Assembly (NCBI GenBank): GCA_949126835.1 | Contig: OX421495.1 | Coordinates: 25,837,329 to 25,901,328, forward strand | DNA length: 64,000 nt | Source: Anisus vortex | Lineage: Eukaryota; Mollusca; Gastropoda; Planorbidae | Reading direction: 5' to 3' | Part shown: positions 24,647 to 39,640 of the stretch, in pieces | Layout of the letters: each line of letters begins with the position of its first letter | How positions within the stretch are numbered: position 1 is the first letter of the stretch | Program-made: the position numbers and the translations under genes | The notes under the pieces: generated by a model | Told to the model about the DNA's origin: nothing | Seen by the model: the letters and a program-made list of their open reading frames with translations, nothing else | The model's database searches: none

Positions 24647-25597
24647 CTTTGTTTGTATCCTATTATTTCTTCAGTTTAGATCTTTACTACATTTTTAATT
24701 ACATCCCAATGTTTGTTAATGTTGTTGTTCATGTCCTCATTTTCGGTCATTCCTTCTGTAAATTTTTGTTTTAGTAGAGGTTTAAATTTTTCTGCTATTA
24801 GTAGATCTTTGATCAGTTTTTGTCTGACATAGTGTTTCTGTCTCCTATTCGGGCTGTTGTAGCTAGTTTGTATTCTTTGCTTATAACTTATTTGATTTTG
24901 ACTAGCATGTGGTCTGAGTCAGCATCTGCTCCCCTATAGCTTCTAATATCCAGTAGGCCTATGTCCGACCCATGTCTTATATCTATAGGCTTAAGCACAT
25001 GGTCGATCTGATATTTAGTATTACCATCAGGTGATGTCCATGTTATTTTGTGGATGTTGTTGTGAGGAAATTGTGTGCTGCTAATGCTCATGCTTTTTCC
25101 TGTGGCAAAGTCTATCAGTCTGATTCCATTGTTATTGCTATCCTCATGCAGGCTTTCTTTTCCTATAGTTGGTCTAAATGCTTTTTCTTTTCCAATTTTG
25201 GCATTGAAGTCTCCTAGTACTATTTTCACATCATGACGTGGGGCATCGTCATATAATTTTTATAATTTTTCATAAAAGCTGTCTTTGTCGCTATCTTTTG
25301 TTGGGGTGTGTGCATTAATGAGGGTTATGTTGAACATCTTGCTTTTTATTCGAATGGAGCAGAGTCTTTCATTTTCCGGTCTGAAGCCTATGAACTTATC
25401 TACTATCTTCCTACTGACTGCGAATCCAGTCCCCAATGCGTTTTTCTCCTCCTTACCACTGTAAAAAATTGTGTACTCTTGTTATTGGAGTATCAGAGTT
25501 TTTCCACCTAGTTTCTTGTAGGGCAGCTATCATGATGTTATATTTTGCAAGGTCTTCCACGAGGCGGGCAAATAGGACTACTCCGGCCCTATAGGGG
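24647..25597 (-). pseudogene. APE-type endonuclease of a non-LTR retrotransposon (3' part, broken)
   Basis: Read on the minus strand, the fragment contains ALQETRW, NAHTPTKDSDKDSFYEKL, VLGDFNAKIG, IHKITWTSPDG, YQIDHVL and SDHMLVKIK. These are the hallmark blocks of the AP-endonuclease domain (Glu of QETRW, GDFNA, SDH), of the kind often annotated craniofacial development protein 2-like. After the domain comes a helical tail, RQKLIKDLLIAEKFKPLLKQ. In-frame stops occur, for example after FYEKL and before TEEIIGYKQ, so it is a pseudogene. No reverse transcriptase follows; the direct repeat begins instead. Its N-terminal part was displaced to 29360-29900 by the LTR element. Confidence 0.8.
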
Positions 25598-25598
25598 C

Positions 25599-26101
25599 TG
25601 TTACGTGTTCATATTTCTTGAGGTTCTAATTTCGTGCCACTTTCACACACAAATGAATTGAACTCCAAAGCTTGTGTAACACATATCAAATTTAATATGA
25701 ATATATATGAATGACATAATAAGTTACATTGCTGACTGCACTCTACAATATGAAAGCTTACTATCTTGCTCAACATCTACACTACTATCAGCTATCTATA
25801 CATCTATATCTGTGACTAGTCTCTACCTAACTCTAACACAAGTGGACACCTCGATAGCCAAATCTATACTCTATCTAACATACGCTGTTTAACTCTACAC
25901 CCTGTCCGCTCAACACTCCGGACCATCCCTCTCTCGAACTGATACGTTCTCTAATTAAAAAGTGTCACCCCGTGTATAAAGACAAAGGCAATTTTAAGCC
26001 AGCAGGGAATGTATCTAGGTTATAACAACAAACCGTGGTAGGCTGTTGAACAAAATATTTCCACTCACGACCTCAATTTTAACTTTCCCTATCTTTCAGC
26101 A
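25599..26101 (-). mobile_element. 3' LTR (503 bp) of a minus-strand LTR retrotransposon
   Basis: The 503-bp sequence TGTTACGTG...CTTTCAGCA is repeated at 28846-29358. On the element's own strand it runs 5'-TGCTGAAAG...CACGTAACA-3', the usual TG...CA ends. The copies look almost identical apart from a 10-bp internal duplication in the other LTR, implying a fairly recent insertion. Confidence 0.9.
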
Positions 26102-26130
26102 TTCTTCTCTCAACATTCCTCCCTTCCAAA
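26102..26130 (-). promoter_or_regulatory. polypurine tract of the LTR element
   Basis: On the minus strand GGAAGGGAGGAATG, then GAGAGAAGAA, lies directly against the 3' LTR start TGCTGAAAG. This is where the plus-strand primer for reverse transcription is expected. Confidence 0.6.
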
Positions 26131-26670
26131 TGAAAATGACGTATGTCATTTTAAAAGACTTTCCTAACAAGTTCACAAAAGATGTACAAAACATTTTTTT
26201 TCCCAAACCAACAAAAGAAAATATACTAGTACAGTTTATAAGCATTGCAAAAGAAAAGAAACTTCAAGTAGGTTACATTACTATCGTATTCGAGAGAAAA
26301 TTAAAAAATCAGCAAAATTACTTCGTAGAAAATTGTAACATTCAGATACATCTCTAGCATGCAGTTAAAAAAATAGCATTGGTACATGATAACATCATTA
26401 CAGACTTGCGTCGAAAAAATGTAAAGTACAAAATTACATTACAACACAAAGAAATATAAGTATCGACAAGGTACATAATCGAAAAAGACGATGATAATAA
26501 TTATGTGATCTATTTGAAAATAAAGACCAATCTATCTTATCTCAAATATACTGGGACAGATCATGTAAATAGACCAATTACTGCCAATAACAACATTAAG
26601 TTCAACTTTTTCCATATTATTAATACAAGTCAATGAGCCATAGTCCACATTTAGTTCTATCTATCCCCGT

Positions 26671-27780
26671 CTACACTACACCCCTATCTCGCCACGGCAA
26701 ATCTAAATTCCGCCTTTCATTAATAAAATTATACCTGCCTTTGTGAAAATATGGCCTATCAAATTTGTAGCTCCACAGCCCTTCATTATGTCTATTTCTG
26801 CCTAATTCAGGATTATATCCAGCCAGTTTCATGTTAACCCTATGTAAGTCTCTAAAGAATTGATCCCTTATTCTACCTATATGCGGATCAAATTTCCCCC
26901 AGTGTTGTTTCATCGAATAATTTGATCTTGCCATGCTATTAACACACTCTGATCCCTTTCTCTCACTAGCTCTATCTTTTTTCACAATAACGATAACTCT
27001 AGGCTCCTTCTCTTTGTTGGATTTCCAGTTTTGTTTAACTGTAAATCTATTTCTACTTTCCTTCAGTTCATGAGTGAATTCTCTACAGCTACTCATCTTA
27101 TGTCCCACCTTTACACAACGATAGCACACCACACTTTTCATACGTTTCTTATAAATCTTATGGCAATTTTTCAATTTGTGACCAACCCTCCTGCAGTAAC
27201 TACAATAAGCTTCCTTTAGTTTTGGCTCCCTATTTTGTTTCTTATGCAACATTCCTACTTTTCCCCTTACATCCTTTATATCCTCTGTACATGTCTCTAT
27301 AATGGGCATATTCCTACTTGAATGGAGTTCATTATCAGTGAATGATAACAGTGGTGCACCGTTCATGTCACCCCTCTTGTTGACAATTTCCACCAATCTA
27401 TCTACTGTCTCCTGAAGAACCCCAAGTTTGGCATAAAGTATATCTATGTTGGTCGCATTACTGACAGCGTTAACAGTCCTAGCACCTACAAGCTGATAAT
27501 GAGCTAAAGATATCCTGGGAAAGGTATTTAAGTCATACTTCAGAACACTCTCGTCTCTACCTTCTCTTTCTACTCTCTCCCTCTCGTCTCTAGCTTCTCT
27601 TACTACTCTCTCTCTCTCGTCTCTACCTTCTCTTTCTACTCTCTTCCTTACACCTTCTTCCATTTTTCTCCCTACCCACGCTTTGCCTTGGAGGCCCATT
27701 TCTCTTCCCGCTTCAAAAAGATCCGTCAGATCATACTCATCCATTTTCAAGAATGTGCACACAATAAAGTACAACGCCAC
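26671..27780 (-). CDS. gag-like protein with two CCHC zinc knuckles, 369 aa
   Basis: The only long open frame of the LTR element. After a variable start it has DLTDLFEAGREMGLQGKAW and then a charged run built from (V)EREGRDERER-type units at about residues 45-78. Two retroviral-type zinc knuckles follow near residues 190-225: CSYCRRVGHKLKNC and CYRCVKVGHKMSSC (both CX2CX4HX4C). The C-terminus is basic and tyrosine-rich. Charged N-termini and paired knuckles are typical of Ty3/gypsy Gag. No protease, reverse transcriptase, RNase H or integrase lies between the LTRs, so the element must depend on enzymes from elsewhere. The first Met could also be the MDEYDL Met twelve codons later. Confidence 0.75.
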   Translation of the reverse strand: MALYFIVCTFLKMDEYDLTDLFEAGREMGLQGKAWVGRKMEEGVRKRVEREGRDERERVVREARDERERVEREGRDESVLKYDLNTFPRISLAHYQLVGARTVNAVSNATNIDILYAKLGVLQETVDRLVEIVNKRGDMNGAPLLSFTDNELHSSRNMPIIETCTEDIKDVRGKVGMLHKKQNREPKLKEAYCSYCRRVGHKLKNCHKIYKKRMKSVVCYRCVKVGHKMSSCREFTHELKESRNRFTVKQNWKSNKEKEPRVIVIVKKDRASERKGSECVNSMARSNYSMKQHWGKFDPHIGRIRDQFFRDLHRVNMKLAGYNPELGRNRHNEGLWSYKFDRPYFHKGRYNFINERRNLDLPWRDRGVV

Positions 27781-28825
27781 TATCTACTAATGATATAATA
27801 TAATATCTAAAGAAAGTAACAAAACAAACAACTTATAACTGTCCAACAACGCAACGGATAAAAATGTAGTTTATGAAACAGCTTACAGACAAAAACAGAA
27901 TGGTTTATACAACAATCTGTTTTGGTTGCTACAAACAGACCCTATTTTAACATCCACTGTAATGTTTAAAATAAAACCATACAGAAACTCTGACAAGTAG
28001 CAACGAACAAAACCTACATATATGTAAAATATAGCATTAAGTCCTAAAAAAGACTACAACAAAAAACACCAAACTAACAAAAAATTAACTTATCTTTGTA
28101 TCCAACTGTAACTAAACTCGACTCCCTCACCACAACAAGAAATAATCAGTAAATCAAAGGACAAATAAAGCAAAACACTGAGTCAATATCTTGAACCTGG
28201 AATTGCGTCAGGTACTTCAATCTTGATACACTAGGCTATAACATTGACTTGGAAAAGTCACAACAATATAATCCGTAGAAAACACATCGACACAGGATCT
28301 CAGTAGCACCACAGCACCCAGCTGATACAGCTAAAACTCACAACAGTATTTCAACACAACGACAACACTTTCGACGGCTTCCCAGCTCACTCGATGGCGT
28401 CACAGGTTAATTGCGTCACGGCACAAAGTCATTAGAGTTCCAATAACGGCGTTACAAATAACACAGCGTTAAGTCCGCTTCACATGTCCAATAATAATTT
28501 ATCAACTGCAGCGCAGCGTCTACACAATATTCAAATAACAGTCAGCATGCTTAAACCAACGTTACAATCCAGTATAACGTTACAATCCAGTAACTTCTTA
28601 AATCAGCAATTACTTAAGATAAGCTTACAACAAGACAGCATTCAACAAAACAGCGTCACAGTTCATAATAATCGTATCCACATAATCAATATGCAAGGTA
28701 AACCTCTATAGCATTATTCATCAAAACAACGTCATAGTTCAGTTGCTATTAAATCAGCACAGCATCCACAATGGCAGAGTAGTGTAACAATCAAAAAAGT
28801 ATAATAGTAGTAAATCAGAGTCAGC

Positions 28826-28843
28826 TTACGTCGGGGGTCGCCA
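28826..28843 (-). promoter_or_regulatory. tRNA primer-binding site of the LTR element
   Basis: Two bases inside the 5' LTR, on the minus strand, the sequence TGGCGACCCCCGACG begins with TGG, complementary to the CCA end of a tRNA. This fixes the minus-strand orientation of the element. The priming tRNA was not identified. Confidence 0.65.
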
Positions 28844-28845
28844 AA

Positions 28846-29358
28846 TGTTACGTGTTCATATTTCTTGAGGTTCTAATTTCGTGCCACTTTCACACACAAA
28901 TGAATTGAACTCCAAAGCTTGTGTAACACATATCAAATTTAATATGAATATATATGAATGACATAATAAGTTACATTGCTGACTGCACTCTACAATATGA
29001 AAGCTTACTATCTTGCTCAACATCTACACTACTATCAGCTATCTATACATCTATATCTGTGACTAGTCTCTACCTAACTCTAACACAAGTGGACACCTCG
29101 ATAGCCAAATCTATACTCTATCTAACATACGCTGTTTAACTCTACACCCTGTCCGCTCAACACTCCGGACCATCCCTCTCTCGAACTGATACGTTCTCTA
29201 ATTAAAAAGTGTCACCCCGTGTATAAAGACAAAGGCAATTTTAAGCCAGCAGGGAATGTATCTAGGTTATAACAACAAACCGTGGTAGGCTGTTGAACAA
29301 AATATTTCCACTCACGACCTCAATTTTAACTTTCCCTATCTTTCCCTATCTTTCAGCA
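28846..29358 (-). mobile_element. 5' LTR (513 bp) of the minus-strand LTR retrotransposon
   Basis: Direct repeat of 25599-26101 with an extra 10 bp from duplication of CTTTCCCTAT near its promoter-proximal end. The flanking bases (GGGGC at the left, TTCTT at the right) do not form a target-site duplication. Either it has decayed, or the copy has recombined within the local tandem repeat into which it was inserted. Confidence 0.9.
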
Positions 29359-29359
29359 T

Positions 29360-29900
29360 TCTTCCATGTCTATCACAGTCTATGGCTTGCAAGTACTCCG
29401 GCTCTATAGAGGCTAAGTATATATTATTCCATGTCTATGGCGGGCAAGTGCCCCGGCTCTATAGAGGCTAAGTGTATTCCATGTCTATGGCGGGCAAGTA
29501 CTCCGGCTCTATAGAGACTAAGTATATTCCATGTCACAATCCATAAATATTGTCCGTGTTCAGGGCATTAAGATCTGTCCGTTTGTTTAGAAGTGATTTA
29601 GCTTTCGTAACAGTGTGTTTTTGGGTGGCTGGGTTGTTAGCCATGGGGCTGGGGCTGTCCCTTACAGCTCTTGGGATAACTGCCTCTTTATTCGGGTGAG
29701 GTTCCCTAGCCTTTGTGGATTCCTCCACTAACTGCAAGGCAGCAGTTGCTGATTTTGGTGCGCCCCGGGTAGGCTATTTTATTTCCCCGGTATCCGCCAT
29801 ATCTGATGGGCATTCCCCTATCCGCCACCTGGGGAGGCGCCCGATGGGAGTTCAGCAACTCCTCACGAGAAAACAGTTTCGCCAGGCTATATTATATTAT
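29360..29900 (-). pseudogene. non-LTR retrotransposon endonuclease ORF, 5' part with short tandem duplications
   Basis: On the minus strand the region gives FSREELLNSHRAPPQ, then GGYRGNKIAYPGRTK, then after breaks TWNTLSLYRAGALA. The last resembles the GTWNVRSLYRAG motif that opens AP-endonucleases of CFDP2-like elements. This motif is repeated three to four times in units of about 60 bp at 29365-29540, each with GCCGG(A/G)G and CCATAGACATGGAAT. Frames are broken. The ORF resumes across the LTR insertion at 25597 as a diverged copy of the same motif followed by FARLVEDLAKYNIM. Confidence 0.65.
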
Positions 29901-30111
29901 AGTGCATGAGCCACACAATGATGTTGGGTGTTGGGCTTGGTTGCCAGTGGCTATATAAAGAGGCTATCAGAGACGCATGCCATTATAAGGAGAATTTTGT
30001 AGCTGCAGTGGGAGCTTAACGGATCGCCATTGACATTCACGGCTTGTTGGCAAGATGAACGAAAACTATCGTCGGCGACTATACTAGAATAGTATGTTCT
30101 TATTAAATATT

Positions 30112-30280
30112 CGTCCTACGCTCATCCGTGGTCCGAATCTAGTCTTGCATTTTTATTAATGTTTTAAATGATGTTAAGTTACTGGTTTTCCTGGTTTGTT
30201 CAGGCAACCCATTCCATGCCCAAATGCCACTCGGGAAGAAAGAGTACATGTAGGCCTACTTGCATTTGTTCTCGCATAAG
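30112..30280. repeat. right copy of the 170-bp direct repeat
   Basis: Partner of 24471-24646 in the same orientation. It shares CGTCCTACGCTCATCCGTGG, a central TTGTTCAGGCAACCCA and the end TTTGTTCTCGCATAAG. It differs by an 8-bp deletion near 30177 and a short substitution near 30250. Confidence 0.75.
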
Positions 30281-30741
30281 GGACAAGGAGAGTGTTTTTG
30301 TCTTTATGTTTATCTAAACTTTGCAATAGGTTGTTATTGGGGGGCCTACAATATAGGCTATGTGTCTAATAATTTGATTTACGACATCGCATGATGTGTC
30401 TATACTTTCTTTTTACATGAATATGGTGTATATTACACTTTATATCGCACCCCTTCTTTTAGGTCATTGGGAACCACTGGCCTAGTAACAGGATCTAAAT
30501 TTAGATCAGAGGTCATGGGTTACTACTTGTCTGCTTACTCTCGTTTCTTATTATTTGTAACTATATTGTTAGATTTTCATTTTAATAATAATTTTGAAAA
30601 TGTAATTAATTTGAGAGTAAATAAAAACTGACTCTACTTTCATAAATTATTAGATGAGTAATTATTGCATTTCACATATTTATAATACGTGTTAACTAGT
30701 TGATGTTGAGAGTTTTTAGGAAATTGACATGCGTTATAGGT
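30281..30741. other. RPS27A upstream region
   Basis: AT-rich DNA between the retroelement nest and the RPS27A first exon. No TATA box at the usual distance is evident, as is common for ribosomal protein genes. No other gene is seen. Confidence 0.35.
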
Positions 30742-30772
30742 CCTTTCCGGTTTCGCCATTGCTCGAAGAGTG
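30742..30772 (+). promoter_or_regulatory. RPS27A: RPS27A non-coding first exon with 5'TOP-like start
   Basis: The string CCTTTCCGGTTTCGCC followed by AGAGTG|GTAAGT fits a short untranslated first exon of a ribosomal protein gene. A 5' terminal oligopyrimidine start (C then pyrimidines) is the mark of growth-controlled translation. The start site and the link to exon 2 at 31741 are inferred from pattern only. Confidence 0.5.
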
Positions 30773-31748
30773 GTAAGTTTTTTCTGCTCGCTTGGTCTAA
30801 AGTCATTAAATGTCATATTATTTTATTTTATTCCGAACGAATTTCGACTCAGATTAAAACAAATTTTTATCCATTTTGTGAACATATATTTTCCAGTTAC
30901 TCAATATATATGTTTATATCTCTAAAGCATAAATAGTACATAACAAAAAAAGGCATGGCCACCGCCATGATTATTGTTCTGGGCTAAGCTAAGCTAAAAC
31001 GTGCCTAACACATCATTTCTGTAAAAAATATAGCATTTAAACACCTGTAAGTTTTTTTTTTGTAACTTTACTAAATAAAATGTTAACATGATTAAAAATA
31101 CTAAAATGAGTAAAGTTTTATTGCTTTCATTCATTTCATTATTTTACACGTGATTCCTTGTGCCAGTGTGGTGTTGAAACAGTGTTTTCCTGATAAAAAC
31201 GTTGGTTATATCATGTGCGTGTTTTATGTCTATAGTCTATGTACATTTGTTACGTGTTGTCAAGTAGGGGAACAAGTATTACTTTTTTTTTGCAAATTTG
31301 ATCTGATTCGAATTTATCAAATTGCATAGGCTATACACTGCAACTTAAATATATTTTCAAATGCACCACAATAAAACAAATGTGCAAACACACTGCACCA
31401 AATTTTTCTCAATAAATTCATGACATAAAAATCTGAAATTCACATAGATCTAGAGGCCTACCTGTAATACTAGTCTGTGTTGTAGGGCAATTATTGCTTA
31501 ACATCTATCTTAATCAAGGAACTTTGGCTTGGGTTAACAATTAACAACCAAGATATTTGATTCATGCACAGCTGTGACCACTTTCATTAGTGAAAGTCTG
31601 AAAAGGACATGCGATAAACAAAAACTGCTTCTATAAAATTTTATGGCAGTTGTCTTCTAGCCTGCTGTAAATACTGATGCATAGATGCCAATTTTTTTTT
31701 TCTTCTTTACTTTTATAATGTGTAACTTGTTTAATTGCAGGTGGCAAA

Positions 31749-35044
<3,296 letters not shown>

Positions 35045-36966
35045 ACAGTTCTTGTATTATTGAATATTAAATATGAAAAAGTATCCTGTTTTCTTTTTCT
35101 TTTCATAATATAATGTGATTGTGTGTGAAGGTAATACATTTATCCAGTGTATTGTCAGGGCTTGTGGTTTTGCTAAAAAATGAACAGAGCAAATATTTAA
35201 TAATGTTGAGCACCAACATACACCACCAACCATAAAGATTTTTAAGACTTGCATGTAGTTAATTTGTGTAAGAGTTTTAAATTTAAACTGAATTAAGAAT
35301 AAGAGCCAAGATGGGACCAGGTATGGCAGAATAATGCATACAATTAAGTTTCTAACACCATTATGATTATAAATAGTATAGCCGAACAAGAATATATTAA
35401 ATAGAATTCTGTAAGCAATGCTTAGCACTCTGGAGTATTGTAATTGCTAACAAATTATTGGTGTAATTTTTCAGTTTTTGGCAAAACTTTATATGATTTC
35501 AATACTTACCAAACGGCCTGAAGGTAAAACTATAAACTTAGAAATTAGCTTTTGTAATCCTAATTATGTTAACTCCTACCATATTTTCAGTATGAACAGT
35601 GCTAAATATTAATTGAAATACTTGGGCTGAGGTAGTGTCAATAAGAGATTAATGGGAGGGGGCAACTTAAATTTCATGTTCCATTCAAACTGTCAGTGGT
35701 ATGTTCAATTATATGACCTGGTGAAGAAAGTTCTATTCACATGTTGCACTTAGCTCAATTGCTATAAATTACAAACTAGCCAAATTCTTTTGTGCAACTT
35801 AATTGAATCCAATGTATTACAATATTTGGTTATAATTAATAACTTAGACAGCTTATAACCTAAATGCTGATCACTAAAATTTAGTAATGCATTGTTGGAA
35901 AACAATATTAATCTACTATATGACACTGAATAAAATCTTTAATAATGTTTATAACTTGAATAAGGTAAATGTGAATTTTGCTTGTGATCTAACTATAATA
36001 TGGGAGGTAATATTAGATTTATGTTCTACTATACCAATGCCTACTAGTACTAGTGAAAAGTCAGGATGGGTTAAAGTTAAACAGTTCCTCTATCACTCAA
36101 CAAATTTTACACTAGTTAAAAGTTAATTATATGCCTTGCTAAATACAACAAATTCCATCTTACAAATCAGTTTTACTGTAATTGACAGAATAAATGCTAA
36201 GGACACCCAGTTGTGTGCTGATTTTCTTTTTTTTTAATCAAAATGATAAAATATGCAAATAAATTTTGATATGTAAATAAATCAAAATAAAAGAAAAAAA
36301 CTTTAAATGTACAAAATAATTATGGAAGAACAACACTTCAGGATTAGATTCATTAATTCAAAAATACCGGTATACAATTTGCTTAAAATTATCAGAAGTG
36401 AAAGTGATACCAGTGTAATAAATGTAGAAACTAGTTCTAGAGAATTGTGTAAATATATAAATAATTAATAGTTTTACATACATATTAGGCACATTTGGGA
36501 ATAGTTCACGACAAAGTCAGCAGTATGCAATAATACTTTAAAATAATTACAATTTTATTTCATGGGCGAACAAATATTTCAAAGCATTGTTATAATATAA
36601 TAATGTACATCATAATTAAGACATCTGTTAAAATAAAGATTATAATAAAAGGAAAGCAAAAGTATCACAGACAAATTGAATTATTTACATTATACTTATT
36701 TTGTAAACACAATAGAAGGGAATATAAATAATATAGCATTCTTGGTTTGCAACAACATGAATTCTTACTCTTACATACAAAAATGTATGAAATCTATACA
36801 ACTATACAGTTATAAATATAACATTAAAAGAATTAAATTTTCATTAAAAGAATTAAATTTTGCTTTTGTTAATGAATGTTTCTAAACTTGTTTTCAGCTA
36901 TCTTGTCACACTATTTTTCTTCAAAGTGTTCAAAATCTGAAAAGATGATTATTTATTATCTCTAGT
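35045..36966. other. convergent intergenic region between RPS27A and the annexin gene
   Basis: Holds the short RPS27A 3'UTR and, on the minus strand, presumably the 3'UTR of the annexin gene. It is AT-rich with no splice-supported exon or RNA gene. A 123-codon minus-strand open frame at 35057-35428 is hydrophobic, low-complexity and unsupported. Confidence 0.45.
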
Positions 36967-39640
36967 TTATTTCTTTTTTTCTGGTTCACTTTTTGCAGGA
37001 GTTTTCTCCACATTTCCGCCCCATGCGAAAATGATGCTCAGCAGAGTTACTTGATAGTCTCCACTAGTATCACTTTCCACATCAGATTTCAGGGTGTGTC
37101 CATATTTTGCCTCGTACTTGCTTGTGATAGCTGGTAAATCCACCTTTAAAATGAAAAATTGTAAAAAAAATATTAAATTGCAGCTAAAGAGATGCAACAA
37201 TTTTAATATCTTTTTGACTCCACAAATTGATTTGGAAACATCTAAAGCAAACAGGTGTAAATATAATTTACTGGTAGATTTTAGATAATAATCTGTGAAA
37301 TCTATTAATTACGCTAATTATCTGCAAAGTGTATGATAAAAAATAATGAAATTCAAAGGCTATTGACAAGATAAAAAAATAACTACTTACCTCTGAGCGT
37401 GAAACTAGAATTCTGATTAGTTGCTTGTCATTGGTTCCTAAGCCTTTCATTGACTCGTGTATTCTTTCTGTGAAGAAACTGGTTGGGTCCTGAAGAGATT
37501 TCACTGAAAAAAACATAACATTTGAGGTATAATTCTATTTTTATAAATAATAAATGACGTGATTGAATGCAATGATAAAAAAATTTTTTACGGATATAAA
37601 TAGTGTGGTGATGGAGTATATAAAATGTAAAGAAAATGTATATATATTTTGACGTAATCTAGTGTAGATTATGTATATAGTTTGCACAGACCTAGTGCTA
37701 AGTAGGCATCTTCTGTGTCTCCATGGCTAGCTTTCTTGATGGAATCCATCATACTTTCATTGAATAGCTGTCAATTAGAAATATAAGTACACATTTTTTT
37801 TTTCAGTAGAAACAAATTGAACATGGATTAATGATGTTCTTTAATGTGAGACCTTTTCAAGTAAAATAAAGTATTGCTTCCACTAAAAAGAAAATAAGTT
37901 TAATTCAATGGTTTAATTTAATGAATAAATTACTTTTTCATGCGCTTCTCCTGTAGCAATAACTTGTTCCTGACTGTTGTTGACCAAGATTCTTCTTAAA
38001 GTCTCAGCACTGGGTCTCTGGGATTAAAAAATATATATATATGGCTTTAGTTCATCTGAATTCAATGAATGTATTCCTTGAGTTTTATTTAAACTTTTCT
38101 ACTGTTTTATGTTTATTTCATGTCAGGTGAAGTACCTCATGGATAAGTTTAGCATCCTCCTCTGCCTTAGACTTGTTGACCAATGTATTTTGTTCTCTTT
38201 GTCCACTGACAAGCTGCAACAGCAATTCTCTGAAATCTCCACTGGTATCCTTGACAATTTCCAATTCTAGGTCTTTTTTGTAATCTAGCAAATAAAGTAA
38301 CCATAATGCTCAATTAGCTAGTCTATACAACTTCTGCGGAACAATTTATATATGGCAGTTGAATAAGTGGGAAAGGAAATGCGTGTGTGCAGGACAGTAG
38401 CTTAGCTATAGGGGGCAGCCACTTCAGGCATAAAGGTTTTCATAGATGCCAAAATAAAACTTAAGAAAAATATTTGAAGAGAAAAATCAGCTGACAACAA
38501 TTTGTTATCAACTAAAATTTCAATTCGAGAACAACAATTTTACTACACTATTACACATACCTTCCTTCCTGTTAGTTTATTAATTAATACAATTTAAGAT
38601 TCTAGCTAGATGCTAAGTTTCAGTCTTGCCCCCGAGTTACCCCATTGTGAATGCTATTACCATAATTATTATATCTTTAACTAACTATTCTGTAATATAG
38701 TGTGTGTGGGAAGCAAAATAACTTCACAACCTTGAAAGAACTTGATAATATTTTTTGTTATTGTTATAGATATTTTGATATATTTAGTAAGTATAAGTAT
38801 GCATATTCAGTTATTAAAGACTATGCTGGTTACATTTTTAAATGATGTTGCTAAAAATAAGTGATATTTTCAAAGTGATTTATTAACCAAGAAATTAATT
38901 TGTTTAAGTATCTTACTTCTGTTCTAGAAACAAAACAAATCACTTACTTTGCTTGTATACTTCTTTAATAGCAAGCATTTCATCATTATTCTTGGTGCAG
39001 ATAATTCCAATTAGAGTAGTTTTGTCAGTGTTTAAACCTTTCATTGCTTCATATAAACAGTAAGCATCATATTCCACAGATGTCATCATCATGGCCAGAA
39101 TGGTGTCTTCAAAATCACCACTGAGCTCAGATCTCAAATCTTTCATCAAATCCTGACATTTTTAGGGAAAAACAAAATGGAAAAACATTATATTAAAAAA
39201 ACACAGAAATTTTTTTCTAATTATTCATTTTTACACCTTGATTATGTGTTAACTAAATGTAAAAAAAATCATTTTGTTTCAATGTTTAGTTTTTTTTCCA
39301 AATCTCAAAAATAATTATTATGTTTGATTCAAAAGTAAAAAAAAAACTCATTTTAAACAAACTTTGCTTCATCTAATAGCTTAACATACCGATACATGCA
39401 TTTGCTTTTGTTTGGGAAATCAAAATAAGCTGTGCAACCTAAAATTTGTTTAACAAGTACTGTGCAATAAAAAAAACAAATTACCTGCTTATATAATTCT
39501 TGGTACCTTGCTTTTAGCTTTTGCCTGTTAGCATTGGAGTTTTTGGAAACTATTCTGATAATTGTGTTTTCATCTGTTCCTACTCTGTGCATAGCTTTAT
39601 AAAGCTGTTTAGCATCTTCCTCTTCTTCTATTACAGACTT
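36967..39640 (-). other. Annexin core 7 (C-terminal core)
   Basis: Exons: 39778-39485 (end of core 6, a linker of about ten residues, repeat 1), 39152-38948, 38284-38136, 38017-37934, 37767-37692, 37503-37391 and 37143-36967. It is the most divergent core. Repeat 1 has MHRVGTDEN in place of MKGLGT, and repeat 2 has MKGLNTDK, so two calcium loops are altered. Repeat 4 keeps MKGLGTND and [10 protein letters not shown]. The 84-nt exon is one codon longer than in cores 1-5. After repeat 4 the chain ends in a short lysine-rich tail. Confidence 0.9.

Noticed and set aside
25707..25892. Identical 61-codon plus-strand open frames at 25707-25892 and 28954-29139
   Set aside because: Both lie inside the two LTRs, antisense to the element. 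Their identity reflects LTR duplication, not a gene family.
35057..35428. A 123-codon minus-strand open frame downstream of RPS27A
   Set aside because: Hydrophobic, AT-driven composition, no splice sites or homology; it overlaps the RPS27A 3'UTR on the opposite strand.
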